NCBI GenBank assembly: GCA_025716815.1
Contig: JAIXMN010000013.1
Coordinates: forward strand, 1 to 64,000
Source: Dichotomocladium elegans
Lineage: Eukaryota; Mucoromycota; Mucoromycetes; Mucorales; Lichtheimiaceae
Direction: 5' to 3'
DNA: 64,000 nucleotides
In this document: in pieces, positions 1-10,656 of the stretch
How the letters are laid out: each line of letters begins with the position of its first letter
Numbering within the stretch: the stretch's first letter is position 1
Notes under the pieces: generated by a model
The model's database searches: none
The model's input: only the letters and a program-made list of their open reading frames with translations
What the model was told of the DNA's origin: nothing
Translations under genes and position numbers: made by a program

Positions 1-390
1 TGGGCAGGCCCTTACAAGATCCTGGAACGTATTGGGCCTGTGGCATATCGTCTTGCACTCCCTGAGACGATGACGGCTCATGACGTTTTTCATATCAGTG
101 CTCTGAAGGTTTATAATGAACCTGACGATGAAGAGCGACGGCCGGACAGACCTCCAGCAGTCATTACACGAACGAACGAATATGAGGTCGACGAGATTTT
201 GGACGCACGCACCCGACGCGGCAAAACCCAATACCTTGTTCTTTGGAAGGGGTATCCACGTCACGAAGCCACCTGGGAACCTGCGTCAAATCTGACCAAC
301 GCTAAGGAGTCTCTCCGACGTTTCCATGAGCAAAAGTCTATAGTGGATGTTGTTTCACCGACTCGCCGCTCACGCCGTTTAGGCAAATAA
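1..390 (+). CDS. Ty3/gypsy integrase C-terminus with chromodomain (5' end outside window)
   Basis: This is the last 129 codons of a retrotransposon pol polyprotein, open from the first base of the window to a TAA. It begins with the GPY/F module typical of Ty3/gypsy integrases (WAGPYKILERIGPVAYRLAL). It then carries a chromodomain around residues 57-110 with motifs EYEVDEIL, YLVLWKGYP and TWEP. The aromatic cage positions (Y, W, Y) are intact, so binding to methylated histone H3 is possible. In chromoviruses this domain steers integration towards heterochromatin. The reading frame has no damage in the visible part. The rest of pol and gag lie upstream of the window. The polypurine tract and LTR downstream (1143-1472) belong to the same element. 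Confidence 0.93.
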   Translation, partial: WAGPYKILERIGPVAYRLALPETMTAHDVFHISALKVYNEPDDEERRPDRPPAVITRTNEYEVDEILDARTRRGKTQYLVLWKGYPRHEATWEPASNLTNAKESLRRFHEQKSIVDVVSPTRRSRRLGK

Positions 391-1142
391 CCGTTTGGTT
401 AACGCTCGCCAATCTTGATTGGGACGCTTTGCACGGCTGTTTATACAGCATTCCGCATTTAGGCTTCGTGTCCTTCAGCCTTTTTGCCACGACGAACCCT
501 GTCTAGTTTCCAATTCTCCTGTCGGGTTGACGTTACGCTTGTTTCCGCTTGCAGTATGTTTGGAGTCTGTTACGCCCTGTTGATGTGATGGGGTTATCAC
601 TTCCTTGTTACGCTTAGGCAGTATATGCGTTGTGGTGATTTTCGGATCTGATACTTGGCAGTATGTTCTTCATCTGTTACGCTTGCGCTACTTGCAGTAT
701 TTTGATCTTACCGCCTCTGTCTCGAGACGCCTTTTTTTTTCGAGGGGGGAGGAATGGATACACCCATTATATGACCGCCTTAACGACGAATGCTAACAGC
801 CTTAGGCTACCCGACGATTAATAGGGGTGTTAAGGTCGAAGAGTCATAGGGTTAACGCACGCACGACAACGCCCGTCACTGCTCTCTAGCATACGTATTT
901 TACAACCAGACCAGACTGTCCTCTGGCTGCGCGCAAGCAGACGCCATCCATAGTTCATGTGGATCACGACGACGATTGTGATGGACGACGTTAGGATGAC
1001 GACGACGACGAAGTGGTTAACTCGTGTCATCTCTGTCTCACAAATTATAGAACACGCAGGTCAATAGACGCATTATATTGACGACGACGATTTCTCCCGA
1101 CGTTTCCTCAGGTTTGTTCCAGTCCAGAGGTGGACTTGGTTT
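391..1142 (+). other. Post-pol non-coding region of the first retrotransposon
   Basis: There is no convincing coding sequence between the integrase stop codon and the LTR. The stretch is rich in CGACGACG-type repeats around 960-1010 and contains a second purine run (CGAGGGGGGAGGAATGG near 742-758) that resembles a duplicated polypurine tract. Long 3' untranslated regions between pol and the LTR are usual in chromoviruses. I see no gene in it. Confidence 0.6.
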
Positions 1143-1155
1143 AGAGGGGGGAGAA
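1143..1155 (+). promoter_or_regulatory. Polypurine tract of the first retrotransposon
   Basis: The purine run AGAGGGGGGAGAA ends immediately before the TGTAGC start of the LTR. This is the expected position of the plus-strand DNA primer in a Ty3/gypsy element. The match of position and composition makes the call likely. Confidence 0.7.
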
Positions 1156-1472
1156 TGTAGCAGTAGCTACAGTGACGGGTCACTCTTGACCGACGACCAA
1201 GATACTACAAGGATAACGATCACGATCAAGACCGCATCTCCGGCGACGACATTATGTACCACACTCACTTTCTCTGTACGACGATCCTATATGTATACCA
1301 CTGTAATTACCCCGCTACTGTTTACTATATAAACAAGGATGCCCTGTGACGTCGGGCATCCCCACGTTGTATTATTATAATCATCGTTCTTCTCGTCGCG
1401 TTCGCGCTTCCTCCACGCTGTATATCAGACGCTCTTTGTAAGTACTCGCACAACAGTGCCTGTACTGTTACA
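1156..1472 (+). repeat. 3' LTR (317 bp) of the first Ty3/gypsy element
   Basis: The LTR starts TGTAGCAGT and ends ACTGTTACA, which are inverted repeats matching at 8 of 9 positions with TG...CA ends. A TATA-like TATATAAAC lies at about 1326. Directly after it is a perfect 8-bp stem (GGATGCCC at 1337-1344, GGGCATCC at 1354-1361), then a T/A-rich stretch suited to 3' end formation. The polypurine tract abuts its left end. At its right end the sequence changes without a gap into the middle of another element's reverse transcriptase, so this is the boundary of an insertion. The 5' LTR would lie upstream of the window and cannot be compared. Confidence 0.8.
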
Positions 1473-2473
1473 CAGCCAGTGGATATTGGCAGGTGCCAAT
1501 GGCGGACGACGCGGTGGAGAAGACCGGTTTTGTGACCAACTTGGGCACATATGTCTTTCAGACCATGCCGTTCGGATTATGTGCTGCAGGTCAAACCTTT
1601 CAACGGTGTGCAAATATCATTTTCCGCGACTATCTGGGCGAATTCATATATTGCTTCATAGACGATGTTGTGGTGTTCAGCCGAACCCTCGAGGAACACA
1701 TTCGTCATTTGGAATTAGTGTTCAAGACATGCGACGCGGCGAATCTTCGGTTGAAGAGAGCCAAATGTTCTTTCGCTCGGAACGAATGCAATTACCTAGG
1801 ACACACCTTGACGGATCAAGGACTTTTACCGTCGCCAAGAAACACCGAAAAAATTGAACATCTACCTGCCCCTCGTAACATCGACCAAGTACGAGCATGG
1901 TTAGGCATGGTGGCCTATTACAAGCGTTTTATTGCCGATTACGCAGATATAGTGGCACCCATCACTAAACTCTTACGCAAGAATACTAGTTTCGTTTGGG
2001 AAGACGAACAAGAACGATCGTTCAGGCGAATCAAGGAGCAGTTGGCGAGTCCACCACTTCTTGCATATCCAGACAGAGAACAGGTACAAATGTTAACGAC
2101 AGATGCTTCGGGTATCGCACTGGGAGCGATATTATCTCAATCACCCGACGGCTCGGAGGAGAGCGAGACCGTGATCGCATACGAGTCAAGAATCTTGCGC
2201 GGTCCCGAATTGCAATATTCAGCAATCCACCAAGAGGCGTTAGCAGTAGTGTGGGCCGTTTACAAGTTCCGACATTACTTGGCAGGTCGACCTTTCATAT
2301 TGCGAACAGACAACGCGGCTCTGACCTTTATTTTAGCCAACAAGAAGCCGTCGCCCAAATTGCAACGTTGGGCAGCCGCACTTATGGAATACGATTTTCA
2401 AGTCATACACCATCCGGGACACAGGAATCCCGCCGACGCACTTTCAAGACTAGTGGATCACCCCCAGTATTAG
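1473..2473 (+). pseudogene. Truncated Ty3/gypsy reverse transcriptase-RNase H (second element)
   Basis: Pol of a second, older retrotransposon starts abruptly in the palm domain at ASGYWQVPM, right after the first element's LTR. Reverse transcriptase motifs follow: FQTMPFGLC, then the active-site box FIDDVVVFS (F-I-D-D replaces the common Y-L-D-D), then the thumb region. RNase H follows with TTDASGIALGAILSQ, EALAVVWA, RTDNAALTFI and HPGHRNPADALSRL, so its acidic residues are present. The frame is open for about 327 codons and ends in TAG at 2471. In intact elements integrase would continue in frame. Here a non-coding 0.2 kb gap follows. The part before SGYWQ (gag, protease, start of RT) must lie beyond the inserted element, outside the window. 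Confidence 0.92.
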
Positions 2474-2690
2474 TCCACAAGCAATCAAGTACCCTTCCGC
2501 TCTTTTAAACTCAAGCGAATTTAGTAGCGCCATTCTTTTTTTTAACAGAAATCGTTCATTACACGTCAATATGACAAACACGCTAACGTTAACGACTATG
2601 ACAACGTTATGCCCCTATATATAAACAACCTTAGGTTTAGACAAAAAAAAATACATCGGATATAACCTAGACTTTTCTTCTCATTATTTT
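2474..2690. other. AT-rich spacer between RNase H and integrase remnants
   Basis: About 217 bp separates the two pol pieces. It has T and A homopolymers and a TATA-like TATATATAAACA near 2617. It does not encode the tether expected between RNase H and integrase. It could be a decayed stretch or a small old insertion. I could not find clear LTR ends or a target-site duplication. Confidence 0.4.
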
Positions 2691-3560
2691 TTGGAGGGGC
2701 GTACCTTACGCGACTTGCATTCTCTCGAATGGAGTACCCCAAGTATCTCGCCTTGTTCCACTACTTGTCGTCCAAAACTTATCCTAGAGGAGCTACCGAG
2801 ACGGACAAGAGACGTATCCGAGACCAAGCAAGGAAATATACCACTCACCGCGGACACGTTTTCAGAAAGAGTGGCATGGGGGGCCAGCTTGGCGCGGAGC
2901 TTCTCCACGAGGGTAATGTTAAATGAAGTCATTGAGCGAGTACACGAGGAGGGCCATTTAGGCGCACGCAACACTTGGAGGAAGGTACAAATGCAGTATA
3001 CGGCGCCTGGTCTAAGTCGACGAGTACAAGAGATAGTCAAGACATGTCGCATTTGCCAGTTACGAAAAAAGCCAGCGAGAAAGCGATATGGCTTAGCTAA
3101 GCCTATACATGTTCCAGAAGAACCATTTTATATGGTAGGGTGTGACGCAGTTGGACCTACGTTGGAACCCACGGTTCGAGGGAATAGATACTTGTTGGTG
3201 GCGGTGGATTATTTGACGAGGTGGCCAATTGCCATGGCAGTACCCAACATTAATGAAGAAGCGACAGCCGATTTTTTGACAAGATGTCTGGTGAACGTAT
3301 ATGGAGTGCCCAATTATTTACTGACAGATCGTGGCAGTAATTTCACCTCTTGGTTTGTCAAAGCGTATTTGAAGGATCTGTGATGCCGCCATTTGACCAC
3401 GACCGCCTATCGACCACAGACCAATGGTCTATGTGAAAGAATGAACCAGACACTGGTGCAGACAATGGCAAAGCTGGCACTGCAAGAAGACAGGGTTAAG
3501 GATTGGGATCTCTATGTCGACGCCGCTTTATTGGCAATACTGTCATGACGCAAAATGGGA
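2691..3560 (+). pseudogene. Decayed Ty3/gypsy integrase (second element)
   Basis: The integrase N-terminal part (YLSSKTYPRGATETDKRRIR onward) is read in the frame of 2729-2926, and the remainder in the frame of 2691-3383. A frameshift near 2905-2930 therefore breaks the gene. The zinc-binding HHCC module is visible as HEEGH and CRICQ. The catalytic core shows the first D in GCDAVGPT and the second D in LLTDRGSNFTS. An in-frame TGA at 3381 then interrupts it, and the frame resumes with TAYRPQTNGLCERMNQT, which holds the catalytic E. Coding similarity fades after about 3540. With a frameshift and a stop it is not functional. Confidence 0.88.
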
Positions 3561-4821
3561 TTGTTCGAGAGCGTTCGCCCCTTACCCTGGGTACCCCTTT
3601 CACGAATGCATTTATTGTCCTGGTTGCATTAATTTTGGTCGATTGCATTTATTACTCCGTCTACATTTATTAATTCTTCAAGTCATTGCAACGAACCTCA
3701 ATATATCCCATACGCCTCTCCCATAAGATCTAGTATAAATACCCTCGTATTTGTTATAATAAAATATCTATCAGATTATCCTTCGTCATATATCATCCCT
3801 GGTCATCAGTTCTCTGTCTATCCGGTTTATCGATTCATACCTATCCTTTGTCCTGCCTCTTGGGCTCTGCCTTGTTCCTGGTAGCTATCCGAATTGGTGC
3901 ATGCTGTGTGATTGGAAGTACGTAACACCCACCCCCCGTAGTGTAGTTCTTGTCTTGTCCTCCATCTCTTTTCCTGTCTTGTCTTGATTCTTTTCTGTCA
4001 GGCACAATTCTGGTTAGTAGTATAGTATTGTTCTCTAGAGTAGTTCCTGATCTTTCCCTCTACTCCATTGCCAGCACTATCACTGCCAACCCATTCTCGG
4101 TCTGTGCCTGCCTTCTGTTCTCCTGTCTTGCTCCTGCCTCTGACTCTACGTCTTCCTGCGCTACACTTTCTTGTCTGCCCTGTATCCGCGACATGTACAT
4201 ACCCTGGTGTAGAGCCTTTATCTAGACCAATGCGAGCAATGTAAGCGAGCATTGGATGACCTCCTAGTTATGGTGTTTTAGTTGTTTTTTTTATGGTGGA
4301 CAGTTAGAATACAATGAGACTCGTGGATGTCTTTTATTCTAATGAAATCGGAATCAATATCCTCCATCGCTACACATTTATCTACTATTTGTATGATTTA
4401 TGGAAGAGGTCCTAATTAGGTCAACTGGATACTCCGTCTTGAGCCGGGTACTTGGAGATGGTAGCACTACAGTATTACAGATAAGATGCTCGTGTGTGTA
4501 TAGGTGACCTCTATCATAGATTATATGTCCTTGTTCCTTTCAGACCATTCTCACTGCGGTAAACCTCATAAAAATCCAGCGGGAGAAAAGTGGAGGGAAA
4601 AAGACAGTGGAAATGGACCTGACTATAGCGCGGCGTCATGGATCCTTCAATCCTAATCACCTATGCGACAGAGAGTAGATATATCCTATGAAGATGCCCT
4701 TACCAGTGAAATACACATAGTCTGGACCTTATTCCTCCTTTAGTCACCATCACTCATAGGAAAAATCATAGATTGGACATAGATGTTCCGCACTTCTTTC
4801 ATTCATTGTTGCTACTATTTC
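3561..4821. other. 3' flank of the second retrotransposon, possibly with an LTR remnant, then intergenic DNA
   Basis: The first 370 bp are pyrimidine-rich, with TATAAATA near 3733 followed by several AATAAA-like motifs, and a GTAACA end near 3926. This pattern would suit a decayed LTR, but I cannot define both ends. From about 3930 to 4821 I see only AT-rich intergenic sequence, part of which must be the 3' flank of the minus-strand gene ending at 4822. No gene was found. Confidence 0.35.
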
Positions 4822-7800
4822 CTATATACTGGATCGAGGAGAATTATAGAGTTCTCTTGGCATCTTGTAGTTGCCATAAAGTTCTGTTGATTGGCAGGTC
4901 TCAATAACAGCAAGATAGCCGGACATTGAAGATATATCGTCCACAAGAACAAAGGATTCTGCTTTATAGCAGAAGCAACGCACAAGACCTTCCATGAACC
5001 TTACAGTGCTTGAGCTCTGGTGTAAAGTATCGGCAGGCTATATCATATATATGAACAGGTTGCATATCAATATCAATGCCCCGGCTTGAAAGATAAACCT
5101 TCCTTTTCCAAGTACCTGTCTTCCCCATTCACGCATCACCCGGCACTTGTTTTCGGACATTATATTCGCCAGCAGGATCAACGCGAGCTGCACCCTAATG
5201 AAAAGGTTATTTTTTTTTTAAAAAAAAAGAATGAAATCGTGCATCTTTTGTTTTCTAACTTTTTTGCGCTTGGTGACCCTATTGCTTGCTCTCTAAGCCG
5301 ATCAAACACATCATATTGCAAGACGAAAGCCCAATCGCCGTTCGCAGGATTCGCGTTTAGCTAGTGATCGCGTGACACGTTAATCAGCAAGGTTCGGAAG
5401 CTGTTGTCCTTTTTTACCTGATATACTGCGCTGCTTATCCTCAATAGAATGTCTGGATCGGCCATGATATTTGGTATGTCAGTCATGACATAACCGCCTA
5501 TGACCAGGTTCTGTAGCATCAGCATAATCTCTTCGGATTCGATGAGGTTTCACTCACCTCGAAGTAGCGGATATAGTTGGATGGGTTTCATGATGGATCG
5601 AACAGTAAGGCTATGGATGCCAAACTCCCAGAAGCTAGTTGGGATATCTGAGCGCTTAAGCTGGAAGAGATTTTTTTTGAACTGGCTTTGATCATATCGG
5701 TCAAACTAATCGAGGCAAGAATGAACATAATCAGAGCTACGTTACGCTAAATGCAGGCGTTAGTTACCAAGACGACTCGCTCTGTAGCTTTGGAGGATTT
5801 GCACACGAACAAACTACATGCCCTCTCCAAAGCAGCGGCCCATTTTGAAGATCCATAGATTTCGATGGTGGTGTTTGGTCGAAACTTTTCGATTAACTAG
5901 AATAGGCAAAGTATATATACAAGTAAGTACCTTTCTTGAACCTAGCACGAGTACTAAAGCTTACTTGAGGCGTAAACTTGAGCACTGCCGCAAGTAGATA
6001 CCATCGGTACATCATACGTGAATGTGTACTGGGTCGACTATGATATCCTAACTCGACATGGTCGTGAAGCAATGGAACGGGCGGTGGCATATGCTCTAAA
6101 TAAATTGCCAGCATGTTTTCTGGAGCCCAATTATCCAATTTCCAGCCCATCGCTATCTCCCGCGTATAGGGTAAAATAGCCAATACTTCGGTCGGATATG
6201 CTTCCACCTGGATCAATCCTGCCTTTATATATATATATTAGCTTAGGGTAAAAAGCGGGCTTATGTATGTTTTCTTTGAAGATAAAGCAAAACTTACAAC
6301 GCTATTTGTGCTCAAGAAGTTACGGAACCTGTTATAGGTTGACTGGTGATCTTGGACGGCACTGACGGTAAGCAAGCTTGCAGGTCTATCAAAGAACCTT
6401 TTGAGAATATTTGGACTCAAGAACGCCGCGATTGTCAAATCGTACTTCCCACTTCCACGTGCAGAAGTTGGTAGAAACGCACGGATACGGTTTGTGTGCG
6501 GGCTCTGACCCGGCATGGGTTTGAGAACGACTTCTGTCATTACATGGTCCGCCTTGCATAGCATACATATCCATGACATTGGCTCTTGTGGAGGAGCAAT
6601 ATGTTGAAGCGTAGGAGATGGAGAGGATATCTTTGACGTCAATACCAATGGCGGATGCAAGCTAGATTTGAGAGCTAAAGCGGGCTGAAAACGTGGATCG
6701 CGCGATCGGGCCCTGATAGCCGAAGGATTTGAAGCGTCAAGGCGACCAACGATATTTCCTGTGTTTGACAAGCAGTCAATTAGTCGTGCTGCTTTGTATG
6801 AAGCTAGCGTGCGGGGAACGTATCACTAACTCGATTTATATTTTACTGTCGATAATTTGGAAATGGAAGTGGAGGAAGGAGACGTTGCGGTGCTATTACT
6901 GACTTTGCTCATGAGTTCGTCCAGGTCCATGTTCTTTGGTCCGTCTAGTTAGATTTATAAAATGAGTCTTGCAGAACCTTGTAGGCTATATTAGACATTT
7001 GCCTGAAGATCGATGCTGGCGTTTGATACGACCGAACTGCTCAACCTCTGCCGGAGACTTATCTCTTGACGTTGATCTCTTTAATTTAGAAAGAGTAGTC
7101 TCACTTAGTCACTAGATATCATGGTATTTTCTGCTCAGTCCACGTACTTTTGATGTCTGGGATCCGGAAAGCGAAGGCGATGGTGATGCTGATATTTGGT
7201 CCCTGTTTGATTTGTCAATAATTTCCATTCTCTGTGCTGCTCCGGACGATGATGATAGTGGTAACGATGCAAGTTGGGAAGCCGTCTCTGAAGATTGTGC
7301 TTTGTTCTCTGGCGGAGCAACATGTGTAGCTGATTGATAAGTTTGGGAAGGGACCGATGCCCCAACGTTTGAGGATGTAGGATCCGTTATCGCAGTGGGG
7401 GTAGTTTTCATATGATCGCGGGGATACTGAAAAGGTCGTTGGTCGGGTTGCTTTATAAGCTTCGAAGGAGAAGTAACCGTGAGTTTCGGAGACGAGACTG
7501 AAGATGACGCGTCGGGGGCAGGAGAACGGCTATGATGCCGTTGTGGTGCGGTTGCAGTAGAAAGAGGACGATCAGCAGCAGCAGAAGAAGCAGCAGCAGC
7601 AGCGGGCATATCAACTGTATTTCCCGGCGTCATGGTAGCCTGCACAAGTCGACTGGCAGCGGCATGATCACTAAACTGTTGTTTCGAAGGCTGCTTGCTT
7701 TTCGAAATCGAGGGCGATCGCGAGAAGCGTCGCCGGCGACGAATAAAGGCACTCAGTAGCTCGGGGCAGTTCAGATTAACCTCGGGCTCCCAAGTATTCT

Positions 7801-8087
7801 CGCTATATCGAGGGGCGATTAGTCTTTTCTGCCCTTCGATCGTTACAACTGCTTCCTAAAGATCCAGACTCTGCTTTTAAGGTATTAGGTATCGGAGTCA
7901 ACAGGATTCATTATTGCCATGAGAGCACATTGTCTGAATGTGTCACTTACCACCTGTCATCGTAATTCTTCCATTTGATAAGATATTGCTTTTCGCCGTT
8001 CATTTCCCTCATATCGAGGATATTTTCAACTTCGAAAACTTGATCTTCCTCATGATTTGACAAGGTGTTTCCTTCGGCGGAATCCAT
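4822..8087 (-). CDS. Chp1-like chromodomain protein, 12 exons, about 828 aa
   Basis: Exons on the minus strand: 8087-7951, 7802-7148, 7078-7003, 6944-6831, 6758-6298, 6222-5965, 5896-5768, 5705-5558, 5530-5418, 5360-5260, 5194-5116 and 5037-4822. They join in frame to 828 codons plus stop. A chromodomain occupies residues 17-66 (FEVENIL, YLIKWKNYD, NTWEPEVNL) with cage residues F18, W39 and Y42. A Ser/Pro/Ala-rich disordered linker follows. The C-terminal half is folded: a region starting SWICMLCKADHVMTEVVL resembles a SPOC-like barrel, and a later part (NLVIGGYVMTDIPNIM, WAFVLQYDVFDRLRE, ESFVLVDDISSMSGYLAVIE) resembles the Rossmann/PIN-like end of fission-yeast Chp1. Chp1 reads H3K9 methylation in the RITS silencing complex. 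The architecture supports a similar role, but the C-terminal assignment is from memory. Intron 3 has a GC donor and intron 8 would be only 27 nt. Confidence 0.75.
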
Positions 8088-8393
8088 TGTTCGTCTGGAA
8101 GAACTGATTATGGAATAATTTCTACAATTTTTTTTTTAATTCACCCAACCCACGTCTGCTTTAGACTTCAGCGCACAGGACATGCGCTTTCTTATACTTC
8201 TTTCGTACTTCACCCCCTTGTATTTATTACTCTGAAGCTGGTGAAAAAGAATGAACAGACGGATGTTAAAGCAGTAGCATAGCAGACGAGAGAGGAAGAG
8301 GAAAAGGACGACAAGATAAAGAAAAGTTGTAGGCATTTTTAACACCGTCGGTTAACGAACGATGCCAAGGAAGATGGAAATCAATCGCTGTTA

Positions 8394-8432
<39 letters not shown>

Positions 8433-8486
8433 CACCAACAGAAGGGTATATGGAATAAGGGAAGAGTGATACAGAAGGGTAGATGA
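8088..8486. repeat. Spacer between ras and the Chp1-like gene, with (GA)n microsatellite
   Basis: A (GA)n run of about 32 bp lies at 8398-8429. The spacer separates the 3' end of the minus-strand ras gene from the start of the minus-strand Chp1-like gene, so it should hold a terminator for one and the promoter of the other. No coding sequence is visible. Confidence 0.8.
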
Positions 8487-9472
8487 TTACAAAATCGCGC
8501 ACTTGGTCTTCTTTTCCTTCTTGCTCTTGCCCTTAGGACCGGCATTCATGCCCTCACGCTGTGCGCGGATGATCTTGACGACCTGATAAAATGAGCGCTC
8601 CACGTTCACACACGTCTTGGCTGATGTCTCAATAAAATCGCACGCAAGACGTCTGGCCATCATCATTCCCTCTTCGCGTGTGACCTCTCGCTCAGTTACG
8701 CGATCGCATTTGTTGCCAACCAGCATCATCGGGACGTTGTCGATATCTTTGACCCTGAATATCTGCTCCCGGAAGCGCTCGATGCGTTCAAAGGTAGATC
8801 GTGCGGTAATCGAGTAGACCAAGAGAAACCCCTCGCCATCTCTGATCCATTGGTCACGCAAAGCCGTGTACTCCTCTAGAGGCAAAAGCGGAATCTTCTG
8901 TCAATGTTACACTTTCATGTGAGTGAGTGCGCTGTTCCCACTCACCCTGTCCAGCTGTATCTAACACTTCCAGTACACATGGCTGATCGTCAATCACCAC
9001 TTGCTTGCGGTAGGAATCTTCAATGGTTGGATCATAGGTCTAACAGTCATCATCCGATTAGCTGTTGGATTCACAATTTGAAATGCTTCTGATGTCCAAA
9101 GAGGTTACCTCTAAAGAAAAGGAAATTGAGAGTGAGTTTTTCATTTTTTTCTGCCTCCTATTTGTATTCCGTATCCTCTTTCTCTCATTCGGCATAAACA
9201 ACTTACCAACAAAATGATTCAAGCAAAGCTAGATGGCGCCCAGTTTGAAGGAAAAAAAGGTTGGATCAGCTGTCTTATATCCAAGCAAAGGAAGCATACA
9301 TGTCTGCAAGGGTTACTGACTCTTCCCCTGTCATTCTGATTACCTGGATTGTCAAAGCAGTCTAAAAAATATAGATCGATTTTTAGTAGCTTGACAGATA
9401 GAACAAAAGAAGTCAAAAGGTTACCTTGCCAACACCACCATCGCCAAGGACAACAAGCTTATATAGCATCAT
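8487..9472 (-). CDS. Ras-family small GTPase with CaaX box, 190 aa, six exons including a 2-nt exon
   Basis: Proposed exons: 9472-9425, 9361-9344, 9228-9207, 9110-9109, 9039-8946 and 8875-8487, total 573 nt (190 aa plus stop). The P-loop is GDGGVGK, the effector region [11 protein letters not shown], switch [17 protein letters not shown], base-recognition motifs NKCD and ETSAK. The tail is lysine-rich and ends CAIL, a CaaX box whose final Leu favours geranylgeranylation as in Rap/Rsr1-type proteins. It is a membrane-anchored GTP switch for polarity or growth signalling. The effector segment reads [13 protein letters not shown] only if a 2-nt exon AG at 9110-9109 supplies the second and third base of the Glu codon. 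The two flanking introns (96 and 69 nt) have normal GT and AG ends. Whether it is a Ras or a Rsr1/Rap orthologue is undecided. Confidence 0.95.
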
Positions 9473-10656
9473 TCTTGTTGATAGAAATACGTTGTTATAG
9501 GTTGAGGAAACGTTTGTTGGGTGGGTGTCTAGGAAGCGAAAATGATTGTCCCAAGCGAAACAAATGTGTCAGCGTCAGTCCGTTTTGAATCCCGGGAATA
9601 AAAAGAAAAAGAGATGAGAAGTGCTGGCTGCCTGGAAAAAAAAGCGTTTCGTTCTTGATGCTGGCATCGAGATCCAGTAAGCAAGATAAGAGCTTTTTCC
9701 AGACATGGCCAGTCTTGATTTTTGTGGCTGTTTACCGAGTATAGACCTTTTCGAAAAGTAAAAAAAGAGGTGCGGAGGAAAAGAATACGAGTGAAACTGG
9801 AAGGAGTGTCAACTGAAAACGAAAAAAAGAGGGAGAGGAGAGAAATGAGAAAGTGCTTCGATGAGCGAATGAGCGAATGTGAGGGTGAGAGTGACGGGAA
9901 GGGAAAATGAAATTTGGACCACCGCAGGTCCAATCAGACCTTTGTATTTTATCGTTAAATCTCACCCAACGATAGGAGTCAGACATTTTCGCTTACAGAA
10001 TATGGTATATCAAAAGGGCACAAGCAAATCCGTCTCCTTCGTTGACTAATATAAGATGTAGGTATTGGTGGGGAGAGAGAAAGAAGGAGGAAGGGGGGAA
10101 AGGGAGTAAAAGGAGAGAGTGTGTGTGCAGGAGATAAGGATACGGATACATTTCTTTGAAAACAATTCATGGAAAGAATCTTGCTTATATCTATGTCACT
10201 CCATAAAAACAGGCGTGTTCAGGATGCTACGAAGAGATTAGCGGGAAAACGATATTTTATGTGACAACGAGAACAGCAGCGCTCTGAAAGGGTTAATGCT
10301 TGTAGTTCGCATTGCAGCGGACGCAACATTAGATTGGTGAGAGTCATCACATATCTACGCATGCAACTGCAACAAAAACGATCCCCATGTGACGCCAGGA
10401 TTGTGAAAGGCATGCCATCGTTCCTCATGAAGATTGGTCAGATGAAACAGAGGTCCTTTTGAATGAGGAAGAGGAGGAGAGGCACGACTAGAGCGCCGAA
10501 TATCGCGCTACTCGAAGGAAAAAGAGGACCTAGTTGATACGGGTTTTCAATTTTTGTTCTGAAAGGATACATGACCAGTTAGAAGAAGCATATGAAGGGA
10601 GATTATGCGGATGAAATGCGAGAAGAGAAAGGGAGAGAGATAAAGGGTACGGATAA
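9473..10656. other. Intergenic region: ras promoter side and CYRI 3' flank
   Basis: About 1.2 kb without a supported gene. It is rich in purine runs on the plus strand (GA-rich at 9770-9905 and 10070-10125), which read as pyrimidine tracts upstream of the minus-strand ras gene. Such tracts are common in fungal promoters and leaders. Open frames here are low-complexity and lack family resemblance. Confidence 0.6.

Noticed and set aside
1456..1857. 133-codon frame overlapping the reverse transcriptase
   Set aside because: It is a shadow frame of the RT and also runs across the LTR boundary.
2474..2690. Intron joining RNase H to integrase in the second retrotransposon
   Set aside because: Ty3/gypsy pol is normally unspliced, and the integrase itself is frameshifted, so decay is the simpler reading.
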